Source: Paenibacillus_AR mesotrionivorans (lineage in GTDB: Bacteria > Bacillota > Bacilli > Paenibacillales > NBRC-103111). Taken from it: a DNA stretch of 64,000 nt. Position numbers and translations under genes: made by a program. The notes below the pieces were generated by a model. It had not been told where the DNA came from and did not search any database. It saw nothing but the letters and a program-made list of their open reading frames with translations. Positions 17,589 to 24,605 of this stretch are shown here, one piece after another; position 1 is the stretch's first letter, and the number at the start of each line of letters is the position of its first letter. The DNA is taken from positions 310,001 through 374,000 of the forward strand of contig NZ_JBJURJ010000006.1 in assembly GCF_046098205.1 (NCBI RefSeq). Direction: 5' to 3'.

Positions 17589-18650
17589 ATGGCCGAAATC
17601 AAATGGCGGATGACGGAAGGCCCTTTAGAGGTTTCCATCATTGAATCCGTGGAGGAACGTTTCGGAGTCATTTTTCCCGAAGACTACAAAGCATGTGTGA
17701 AGCTCCATAACGGCGGTTACCCCCATCCGGATTCCTTTGGCGGAGAAGACGGAGATTCTATGGTGTTCAACAACCTGATCAGCTTTACCAGCTCTTATTT
17801 AAACATGGGGATGTTTGTGAGCGAGTTCAAGGAAAACCGGGTTCTTCCTTTTGCAAAAGACCCCTTCGGCAATCATATTTGCTTTGATTACCGCTATACG
17901 GATCAAAACCCAACCGTTGTATTTTGGGATCACGAGGAAGGGGAGGACTTTTTTGAACCTGTCTGCGAATCCTTCACCACTCTATTAGAGCAACTGGCGG
18001 CCAATGAGGATACTGGTGATTTTGATGGTGGTACTGAAGATAATTCGGATGAATCATTGGAGGCGTCAGATGCGGGAGAAGCCAGTGAGTTAGAAAGCCC
18101 ACTGGATCCTGCTGTCCCGAAGCACAACGCTGACTTCTGCAGCAAAGCCTCCAGTATGCCGTTAGAACCATGGTCAAAAGGGGCTGTCACGGATGATAGC
18201 TTTGAAGTGACGTTTGATCCCACTAGCGAGGAAGAAATCCAAGTTTTTGAAACCCGTCACGGTTTTACCCTTCCGGAGGAATATAAGGCCTTTTTGCTGG
18301 TCCACAACGGTGGTAAAAGGGGCCTGCGGCGATTTGAAACCAAGGACAAAAAAATCGAAACCTCCGTAATAATGTTTCTGCCGCTTTTAAATGGGAGCGA
18401 TTGGAAAAACCTGGAGGATTCTTACCGAAAATTCATCACCGGACGCATTGTCCCGGATCACTTTCTGCCGATCGGCACAGACCCTCGGAACAGTCTGATC
18501 TGTATCGTTGTTCATGGTCCGGAGCGGGGACAGATTTTCTTTTGTGACCTGGAGTATCTGGAGGAGGATCACAGGCTGCTTCCCTCGTGTATTATGCCTG
18601 TGTCCAATAGCTTTAATGAATTTTATAACAGCTTGTTCACAAGCGAGTGA
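17589..18650 (+). CDS. Tandem SUKH (SMI1/KNR4) domain protein
   Basis: This 353-residue cytoplasmic protein has two SUKH-like domains. The first (about 1-145) has FPEDYKACVKLHNGG and the second (about 205-345) has LPEEYKAFLLVHNGG, the family's most conserved segment. An acidic, low-complexity linker rich in Asp, Glu and Ser joins them. SUKH domains commonly act as immunity proteins against contact-dependent or polymorphic toxins, but orphan copies also exist. No toxin, secretion or adapter gene is adjacent, and the flanking genes are unrelated. The start at ATG 17589 follows GAGGAGG, and the gene has its own promoter and terminator. Confidence 0.8.
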   Translation: MAEIKWRMTEGPLEVSIIESVEERFGVIFPEDYKACVKLHNGGYPHPDSFGGEDGDSMVFNNLISFTSSYLNMGMFVSEFKENRVLPFAKDPFGNHICFDYRYTDQNPTVVFWDHEEGEDFFEPVCESFTTLLEQLAANEDTGDFDGGTEDNSDESLEASDAGEASELESPLDPAVPKHNADFCSKASSMPLEPWSKGAVTDDSFEVTFDPTSEEEIQVFETRHGFTLPEEYKAFLLVHNGGKRGLRRFETKDKKIETSVIMFLPLLNGSDWKNLEDSYRKFITGRIVPDHFLPIGTDPRNSLICIVVHGPERGQIFFCDLEYLEEDHRLLPSCIMPVSNSFNEFYNSLFTSE

Positions 18651-18680
18651 TCTGCTCACGCTAATTCTTTATATAGAAAA

Positions 18681-18710
18681 AAAAGGACAGCCAACGGGTG
18701 TCCTTTTCTA
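18681..18710 (+). terminator. Bidirectional terminator between the SUKH and SagB-type genes
   Basis: AAAAGGACA (18681-18689) pairs with TGTCCTTTT (18699-18707). Flanking A and T runs serve both strands. Confidence 0.8.
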
Positions 18711-18753
18711 TGCAGGCGCATCCGGACTAACCCGGGCGCCAAGCCTTCTCCAG

Positions 18754-19518
18754 CTACAGCTGAACTCCAACCGGCGCCGCATACACCACAAACTCTTCCT
18801 CGCCGTCCACCTGAAGCAGGCGGTCCGCCACCTCCTGCTCAAACGCAGCTATGGCGCAGGTTCCGCAGCCGATGGCATGAGCGGACAGGTACAGATTCTG
18901 CATCACATGGCCCACATCCATCAGCATCACCCGGTGGGATGCGATGGAGTATCTCCATTCACTGCGGTACGCCACCGCTGTATAAAAGAAGGTGACTGCT
19001 CCTTTGGCCGCCCAGCCTTGCCCGCACAGACTCACCGACACCTCATCCTCCAGATTGTCCACCGCCCCAACAAACTCCAAGGCATGCTCCATGGGCAGAT
19101 AATGATAGATGCCCTTCTCCAAACCCTCCACCTGAAACACAGCCAGATAAGTTTCGAAGGGATGCCGGGCTCCTGCCGAAGGCACAGGACGCAGCGCCGC
19201 ATAACCGCTGCCGCGGATGCCTGTCACCCCTTGAGTGGACCACAACAGAAATGCCAGCTGCTCCAGGGTGATAGGCTCCTGCTTGTACACTCTGACGCTT
19301 TTGCGGGCATGGAGCAAAGCCAGGTAGTCCGCTTCTTTCACCACTCCGGCAAAGTCCTTGGTCAGCGGAATAACCGTTGCTCCTTTAGCGGGATGGGATA
19401 AGGGCGGTTGGGGCAGCTTTTTGCTTTGATCGGATTCATACTGGTCCTTCCCGAAGATGCTCTTCATAAACCTGCGGTTGTCCTGAATCTGGCGGCGCAC
19501 TTCATCCTCTGACAGCAT
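18754..19518 (-). CDS. SagB-type nitroreductase-family oxidoreductase
   Basis: This 254-residue FMN-dependent nitroreductase fold protein has the SagB/ThcOx traits RKSVRVYKQEPITLEQLAFLLW, RPVPSAGARHPFETYLAV and DVGHVMQNLYLSAHAIGCGTCAIAAF. ATG 19518 is chosen because GGAGGG lies 7 bases upstream; the in-frame ATG 19531-19533 has no such site. Characterised relatives oxidise azoline rings in thiazole/oxazole-modified peptides. Here there is no precursor peptide, cyclodehydratase or transporter nearby, so it is more likely a stand-alone redox enzyme of unknown substrate. Confidence 0.8.
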   Translation of the reverse strand: MLSEDEVRRQIQDNRRFMKSIFGKDQYESDQSKKLPQPPLSHPAKGATVIPLTKDFAGVVKEADYLALLHARKSVRVYKQEPITLEQLAFLLWSTQGVTGIRGSGYAALRPVPSAGARHPFETYLAVFQVEGLEKGIYHYLPMEHALEFVGAVDNLEDEVSVSLCGQGWAAKGAVTFFYTAVAYRSEWRYSIASHRVMLMDVGHVMQNLYLSAHAIGCGTCAIAAFEQEVADRLLQVDGEEEFVVYAAPVGVQL

Positions 19519-19665
19519 GTTTCTTCCCTCCATATGGTTCTAATTCGTTGTGAAATATATCCAATTGTACCCCAATCCCGCATTGACGGATAGACCCGTT
19601 CCTTGCTACAATAATTATAATTAATCCAATGAATTTAGTATGATTTAAAATGGAGGCGAATCCTC

Positions 19666-20070
19666 ATGAAGGAAATCCCCATCGAATATGTCAAAGCCAA
19701 CCAATCTGGTATTGTTCTGTCGGTTATTGCTTTTCTCGTGTCGGGCCAGCCGTGGATCATTGCCGCCCTGTGGCTGATTCAAGTGATCGGGCTCTTCATC
19801 GGCGGGCGCTGGAATCTGTTCGCCGCTTTGGGCCGGCTATTCCTCACCCCTAAAGGCAAGGAAACCCAAGCCGCCGAGCTGCTGCGGTTCAATAACTCCC
19901 TGGCTGTGGCTTTCCTCAGCCTTTCCCTGGTGAGCCTGCTGCTGGGCTGGACCACGGCGGGTTATGTATTCGCTGCGATGCTGCTGGGTGCGGCAGGGGC
20001 TGCTCTGTTGGGCTATTGTGTGGGATGCACCCTCTACTTCTGGGTGAAGCAAATCAGAGCCGGGCGTTAG
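19666..20070 (+). CDS. DUF4395 family membrane protein
   Basis: This 134-residue integral membrane protein has four predicted helices in two pairs (about residues 15-50 and 80-130), a conserved VKANQ start region and GYCVGCTLY near the C-terminus. That matches DUF4395, whose members often sit near thiol-redox genes. The function is unknown, though the two close Cys in the last helix could be redox-active. GGAGGCG precedes the ATG, and a terminator follows at 20090. Confidence 0.75.
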   Translation: MKEIPIEYVKANQSGIVLSVIAFLVSGQPWIIAALWLIQVIGLFIGGRWNLFAALGRLFLTPKGKETQAAELLRFNNSLAVAFLSLSLVSLLLGWTTAGYVFAAMLLGAAGAALLGYCVGCTLYFWVKQIRAGR

Positions 20071-20089
20071 GCCGGATCTCCACTTCCGA

Positions 20090-20125
20090 AGAGTCTGCTG
20101 TAAAACCGTGCAGGCTCTTTTTGTT
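20090..20125 (+). terminator. Terminator after the DUF4395 gene
   Basis: AGAGTCTGC (20090-20098) pairs with GCAGGCTCT (20110-20118) with one G-T pair and is followed by TTTTTG. Confidence 0.75.
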
Positions 20126-20276
20126 TTTGGGTAAGCATTCTCGGTTCAATCCTCTCTGAGGCTCGCTCTTTACTCCCCCTGCCCCGTCCCCGCATTCACT
20201 TACCTTTTCGCCCCGGATGTGGCACAATAAGAGAACAGATTACAGCTGGAAATTTTATGCGAAATGAGGAATGACG

Positions 20277-20927
20277 GTGCTGCCTCAGGAATGGGATTGG
20301 GTCAAAAGCAGGGACCCGGTTTGGGAGACACCTGCGCAGGAATGTTACTACTATGTATGGAGATGGAAGGAGCTGGGCCTCCGCCGATTTGTGGATTTGG
20401 GCTGTGGTTTGGGACGCCATGCGCTGCAGTTTGCCCAGGAGGGGTATGAGGTTACGGCCTTTGACCTGTCCCAATCCGGGCTGGATGCGCTGGCCGCAAC
20501 CGCAGCCGACCGGGAGCTGACCATGGAGCTGGTGAGAGGGGATGTACAGGCGCTGCCTTTTGCCGACAATACCTTCGACTGCCTTCTCTCCTACCATTGT
20601 ATCTATCACACGGATCTGAAGGGGCTGGAGCAGGCCGTCCGGGAAATTGCCAGAGTCACCCGCCCAGGCGGTGAGGTGTTCCTGACTCTGAATTCCACAC
20701 TAAGCCCCAACTATACCAAGGCCGGGCCGGAATACCGGCGGCTGGATGTCCGGACGCTTCAATATGTGAAGGACGGGGAGGTAGGGACGCCCCACTGCTA
20801 CGTGAACGCCCATGAGGCGGCCGAGCTGTTCTCCGGCTTCGAGATGCTGCAATTCCGGCATGTGGAGGACTATTCCTTCCTGGGCAAAAAAGGCTGCCAC
20901 TTCCATATCCACGCCCGGGTTTTGTAG
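20277..20927 (+). CDS. Class I SAM-dependent methyltransferase
   Basis: The protein has about 216 residues with the Rossmann SAM-binding motif VDLGCGLGRHALQFA, acidic loop VTAFDLS, motif GDVQALPFAD and post-motif ITRPGGEVFL-like segment (VTRPGGEVFLTLNS). The start is placed at GTG 20277, since GAGGA sits 6 bases upstream. ATG 20271 would abut that sequence directly. The substrate is unknown. It precedes a second methyltransferase by 115 bp on the same strand. Confidence 0.75.
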   Translation: MLPQEWDWVKSRDPVWETPAQECYYYVWRWKELGLRRFVDLGCGLGRHALQFAQEGYEVTAFDLSQSGLDALAATAADRELTMELVRGDVQALPFADNTFDCLLSYHCIYHTDLKGLEQAVREIARVTRPGGEVFLTLNSTLSPNYTKAGPEYRRLDVRTLQYVKDGEVGTPHCYVNAHEAAELFSGFEMLQFRHVEDYSFLGKKGCHFHIHARVL

Positions 20928-21041
20928 CGGGCGTTAGCCGATTGTTCAAGGCTGGTGCAGACAGCATCACCCCTATGATTATTAAAGAGCGGTGCAGACA
21001 GACACCGGCCCTATACATGCAAAAGACGGGAGAGATTTCCC

Positions 21042-21794
21042 ATGGACAATACAGGTAAATTTACTGGCAAAGCCGAGGTGTACGCCAAGGCCAGGCCGGG
21101 TTATCCGCAAGCTATGCTGGACCGCATCGCACAAGCTGCGGGAATTGGGACAGGGGCGGAGGTGGCCGATATCGGGGCGGGCACGGGGATTTTCTCCAAG
21201 CCGCTGCTCAGCTGCGGCTGCCGGGTTTACGGCGTGGAGCCTAACGCCGATATGCGGGGGGTGGCGGAGCGGAGCCTTGCTGCGGAGGACCGTTTTTTCC
21301 CGGTGGCGGGTACGGCGGAGGACACCACCCTCCCGGGAGGGAGCGTGGACGCGGTGACGGTAGCCCAGGCCTTCCACTGGTTTGATGCGCAAGCCTTCGG
21401 CCGGGAATGCCGGCGGATTCTGCGGTCCGGGGGCCAGGTGGTGCTGGTATGGAACTCCCGGATCCATGACCGTGATTCAGTCCGGGAGAACGAAGCCATT
21501 ATGCGGGAGTTTTGTCCCGCATTTACCGGCTTCAGCGGCGGGATCGCGTACCTGGATGACAGGATCGGGAGCTTCTTCCACGGGGACTTTTCGGTGGAAA
21601 CCTTCCCTAATGATCTGGCCTTCGACAAAGCCGGCTTTATCGCGCGCAACCTGTCCGGCTCCTATTCCCTGCAAGCCGGTGATCCCCGGTATGCGGAGTA
21701 TGTGGCGGCGCTGGAGGAGCTGTTCGACCGGTACGCTCTGGACGGCATCTACATGCAGCCTAATGAAACAGTGGCTTATTGGGGCCGGCCGTAG
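21042..21794 (+). CDS. Class I SAM-dependent methyltransferase (Methyltransf_11 type)
   Basis: This 250-residue protein has the SAM-binding motif VADIGAGTGIFSKPLL, an acidic end of strand 2 (VYGVEPNADM) and QAFHWFDAQAF, a motif common in small-molecule methyltransferases of this group. The terminal region carries YMQPNETVAYWGRP. The reaction is unknown. An 11-bp direct repeat (GGTGCAGACAG) occurs twice in the short gap before it. GC-rich simple repeats follow the stop codon. Confidence 0.75.
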   Translation: MDNTGKFTGKAEVYAKARPGYPQAMLDRIAQAAGIGTGAEVADIGAGTGIFSKPLLSCGCRVYGVEPNADMRGVAERSLAAEDRFFPVAGTAEDTTLPGGSVDAVTVAQAFHWFDAQAFGRECRRILRSGGQVVLVWNSRIHDRDSVRENEAIMREFCPAFTGFSGGIAYLDDRIGSFFHGDFSVETFPNDLAFDKAGFIARNLSGSYSLQAGDPRYAEYVAALEELFDRYALDGIYMQPNETVAYWGRP

Positions 21795-21803
21795 GTCGCG
21801 GGG

Positions 21804-21870
21804 GCTGCTGCGGAGGGGCTGCTGTGGGGGGCTGCTGTGGGGGCTGCTACGGGGGGCTGCTGTGGGAGCT
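21804..21870 (+). repeat. GC-rich simple repeat after the methyltransferase
   Basis: The unit GGGGCTGCTGYGG recurs at least four times with small changes immediately after the stop codon. It is not part of any supported ORF. Confidence 0.6.
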
Positions 21871-21970
21871 GGCCGAGAGAGCGCAACTGTAGAGGCGAAA
21901 CCATAAGCGGCAGGCTTTGGTGATCGACCATTGGCAGCCTACCATTGGTAACCGACCATTGGTGACACGC

Positions 21971-22153
21971 TAACGGAACTCAGCGACTCTTACAGGCAAA
22001 AATTGATGTTTTGCCAGCGCTAACGGAACTCAGACGCTCTTAGCCAGCTATAAAGCACCCAACACACAACAAATCCATCGCTAACGGTTGCTGAGTTCCG
22101 TTAAACTTTGGAAACACGCAAAATTATCTTCTAAGCGTCCGATAGTTCCGTTA
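21971..22153. repeat. Four-copy palindromic intergenic module B (TAACGGAACT family)
   Basis: Copies start at 21971 (+), 22021 (+), 22081 (-) and 22131 (-), giving spacing 50, 60 and 50. The motif is the same as modules A and C. The first copy has TTAC instead of TTAG at its inner end. The last copy has ACTATCG where the others have ACTCAG. Confidence 0.9.
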
Positions 22154-22202
22154 CGTTCCCTAACCATCAGCCACGGGAAATCCCCCCTGCATGAAACAAA
22201 TA

Positions 22203-22236
22203 AACCGCCATGGCTTAATGCCTGGCGGTTTTTGGT
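22203..22236 (+). terminator. Terminator between modules B and F
   Basis: AACCGCCA (22203-22210) pairs with TGGCGGTT (22223-22230), followed by a T run. It probably ends transcription from the methyltransferase side. Confidence 0.75.
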
Positions 22237-22300
22237 AGTGCTGGTTTGTTTGTGCGGCGGATCTGGACTCCATTGGCCATGGAGTACCGGCTATCCGGTT

Positions 22301-22483
22301 ATGTGGACTCAGGAGCCGTTATTTGCACAAAATAGGCACCTTTGCCGATTTCGCGGACACACGGTACGTTAATGCCTCTGCAAACTAACCAAAACGGTTG
22401 TTTTCGGACATTTAACGGATCGTGTGTCCGTTCAAATTGAAAAACACCAATTTTGTCCTAAATAGCGCTTCCTGAGTCCGTTT
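22301..22483. repeat. Four-copy palindromic intergenic module F (mixed GGACTCAGGA / GGACACACG)
   Basis: Copies start at 22301 (+), 22351 (+), 22411 (-) and 22461 (-), giving spacing 50, 60 and 50. The outer copies (1 and 4) share GGACTCAGGA and end in CTATT or TTATT. The inner copies (2 and 3) share CGGACACACG and end in GTTAA. The outer copies thus match each other and the inner copies match each other. Confidence 0.88.
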
Positions 22484-22496
22484 GGGACAACCGCAG

Positions 22497-22531
22497 CAAA
22501 AAAACCGGCCAGGTTGCCCTGTGCCGGTTTT
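22497..22531 (-). terminator. Terminator of the solute-binding protein gene
   Basis: On the minus strand AAAACCGGC (22523-22531) pairs with GCCGGTTTT (22501-22509), giving a run of T at its end. It lies 65 bases after the stop codon of the gene at 22596. Confidence 0.75.
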
Positions 22532-22595
22532 CCGCCCCATGAGGGTTGTATGCTGTTGGGGTGCTGCTTGAACTGCACTTCTACTGATCTAGGCT

Positions 22596-24158
22596 TTATC
22601 TGCGGGACATGGTCACGCCGAGCTTGTTCTTGTACTTCTCGGTTGCTTCCTTGATAACATCCTTGCCGCCCTTGGAGAGCCATTCGTCCACTGCCTTCGG
22701 CCAATCGCTGATAGGCTCCTTGCCGTATACCATTTTCACCATATGGGTCAAAAGAACAGGCGGTGCGGTATCGGAGTTGGGAGCCACGTCCGGATTCTTC
22801 ACCAGCGCGTCCAGACGGGGATCGAACTGGATGCCGTCGCGGCCTTCTTTTGCCAGAATCGTGTCGTATACCTTGATCAGGTTCTTGCCTTCCTCTGTCA
22901 GGCTGAGGGAACCCTTGTTGTAGGTGGTATCCTGCACCAGCCACAGGAAGGACTGGCGGTAGCGCTCTTCGTCAATGCCGTTGGCTTCGGTAGGAGAGGT
23001 GTAGGAAATCTTGCCGTTCTCTTCCTTGTAGGTTTCGCCCTTGATGCCGAAGGTGAAGAAGGTTTCCGCCTCTTCGCTGAGCATCCAGTCGAAGAACTTG
23101 ATAATGTCGGCGGCGTTTTTGGTGCCGGTCTTCACGAAGTAAGCTCGGGTCACGGAGCCGTACAGGTAGGAGCCGCCCTTGCCGTCAGGACCAACGGGGG
23201 AAGGAATGATCTCCAGCTTGGCGCCGGGTACAGTGGATTTCAGCTGCTGCTCCCATTGGAGAAGCTCGTTGGCATTCATGGTCCACATGCCTGCTTTGCC
23301 GGCCAGAATAGCGTTTTTGTAGTTGGTGGCGTTGATGGTGGCGAATTCCTTGTTGATGAGGCCTTCATCGTACATGGTTTTGTAGGTTTGCAGTGCTTTC
23401 ATCATATTCTCGTTGTCCATAAACTTGGGCTGAACCTGGCCGTTGACTTCCTCAAACATGGACAGGTACGGGTAAACGTCGTACGGGCCAAAGAAGGTAT
23501 CCGCATACTTGAAATCCTGGCGGCCCATGTAGGGATTTTCCAGGCCCAGCTTCTTGAAGGCCCGCAGCACGTTCAAATACTCGTCCACGGTTTTCGGTAC
23601 AGGCAGCCCGGTTTGGTCCAGCAGGTCCTTGCGGATCCAGGTGGCACGGCGGGACGGGTTGGACAGGTACTCGGGGATGGCATAAATTTTACCTTGGTAG
23701 GTTACGTTATCCCAGGCATCCTTGGGGATTTTCTTCAACAGGTTGGGGCCGTACTGCTTGAGCAGATCGTCCAGGGGCATAAATACACCCGCCGCGACGG
23801 AGCCGGCCATTTCCTTGCCGTTGACGCCGCCTGCGCCTTGGACTACGTCGGGAATATCATTGGTGGCGAACATCTGCACCATCTTCTGCTCATATTCCTT
23901 GTGGGGGACCAGAACGATGTCCAGATCGGAGTTGGTCATTTCCTCCAGCTTTTTCACCCATTTATCGTTGTTGATATCGGGCGATTTTTCCACGTAGTTA
24001 AATGCCAACGTCCGAAGCGAGATGGAGAATTTGGTTTTTTCGGGGGCTTTGGAAGCACCGGGGGAGCTGCTTGCCCCTTCTTTGCTATCGTTGCCGCAAC
24101 CGGCTGCTACACCGGCGGCCAACGCGGCGGTGAGACATACGCCAAGCCATTTTTTCAT
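22596..24158 (-). CDS. Extracellular solute-binding lipoprotein (LplA/YtcQ-like)
   Basis: ATG 24158 follows GGGAGAGG and gives 521 residues with a lipoprotein signal ending VAAGC, then a family-1-type binding protein: KYADTFFGPYDVYPYLSMFEEVNG, NILAGKAGMWTMNANELLQWE-like segment and KNAADIIKFFDWMLSEE. Such large lipoproteins deliver oligosaccharides to LplB/LplC-type permeases in Paenibacillus. It is the last gene of the minus-strand lyase locus but is separated from the lyases by module C and a 447-bp gap, so it probably has its own promoter. The ligand is likely an unsaturated uronic-acid oligosaccharide, judged from neighbours only. Confidence 0.85.
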   Translation of the reverse strand: MKKWLGVCLTAALAAGVAAGCGNDSKEGASSSPGASKAPEKTKFSISLRTLAFNYVEKSPDINNDKWVKKLEEMTNSDLDIVLVPHKEYEQKMVQMFATNDIPDVVQGAGGVNGKEMAGSVAAGVFMPLDDLLKQYGPNLLKKIPKDAWDNVTYQGKIYAIPEYLSNPSRRATWIRKDLLDQTGLPVPKTVDEYLNVLRAFKKLGLENPYMGRQDFKYADTFFGPYDVYPYLSMFEEVNGQVQPKFMDNENMMKALQTYKTMYDEGLINKEFATINATNYKNAILAGKAGMWTMNANELLQWEQQLKSTVPGAKLEIIPSPVGPDGKGGSYLYGSVTRAYFVKTGTKNAADIIKFFDWMLSEEAETFFTFGIKGETYKEENGKISYTSPTEANGIDEERYRQSFLWLVQDTTYNKGSLSLTEEGKNLIKVYDTILAKEGRDGIQFDPRLDALVKNPDVAPNSDTAPPVLLTHMVKMVYGKEPISDWPKAVDEWLSKGGKDVIKEATEKYKNKLGVTMSRR

Positions 24159-24204
24159 TGCGAACCTCTCCCTTTTTATCCATATAGGCGGATGACTGAG
24201 TGGG

Positions 24205-24229
24205 TAAAGCGCTTTTGTAAACGCTTTAT
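24205..24229 (-). promoter_or_regulatory. Candidate regulatory inverted repeat before the solute-binding protein gene
   Basis: TAAAGCG (24205-24211) and CGCTTTA (24222-24228) form a 7-bp inverted repeat with a 10-bp centre, about 50 bp upstream of the start codon. The right half overlaps TGTAAACGCTTTAT, which resembles a CcpA cre site at 12 of 14 positions. The binding protein is not identified. Confidence 0.4.
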
Positions 24230-24341
24230 CTTTCATGGCTATATCTTATCGCCGGAGCGGGTTTGCCACAATGGAATGATTCCATGTGGGATTGTCATTT
24301 TTTTAGATTGGGGTTGGGTAGACTGTCGGGCCGCGGGCCTG

Positions 24342-24524
24342 TTACGGAACTCACAGACCCTTAGCGCCGAAAAATGCACCAGTCGGAGCGGTAACGGAAC
24401 TGGCAGGCCCTTAGCGCCAAAAAACCGCTGATTAGTCCACCGTTATCCCCTGTAAGAGCGCCTGAGTTCCGTTAGAGTTTAAACTAACCCAATTTTCCTC
24501 TGTAAGCGTCGCTGAGTTCCGTTA
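24342..24524. repeat. Four-copy palindromic intergenic module C (TAACGGAACT family)
   Basis: Copies start at 24342 (+), 24392 (+), 24452 (-) and 24502 (-), giving spacing 50, 60 and 50. The motif matches modules A and B; inner ends are TTAG or TTAC. The module lies between two genes read in the same direction, 82 bp past the 3' end of the lyase gene. Confidence 0.9.
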
Positions 24525-24605
24525 CCCCACAGCTGTTGCTACTAGCGGGCATAGGCTGGGCATAACCGCAGCAGCGATAACGGAGGCCGGCGAATCCACC
24601 GCCGT

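Noticed and set aside
24216..24229. Definite CcpA cre site
   Set aside because: The last positions do not match the consensus; only the inverted repeat is reported, at low confidence.
22743..24431. 562-codon plus-strand ORF opposite the solute-binding protein gene
   Set aside because: It is antisense to a well-supported lipoprotein gene and has no domain or start signal.
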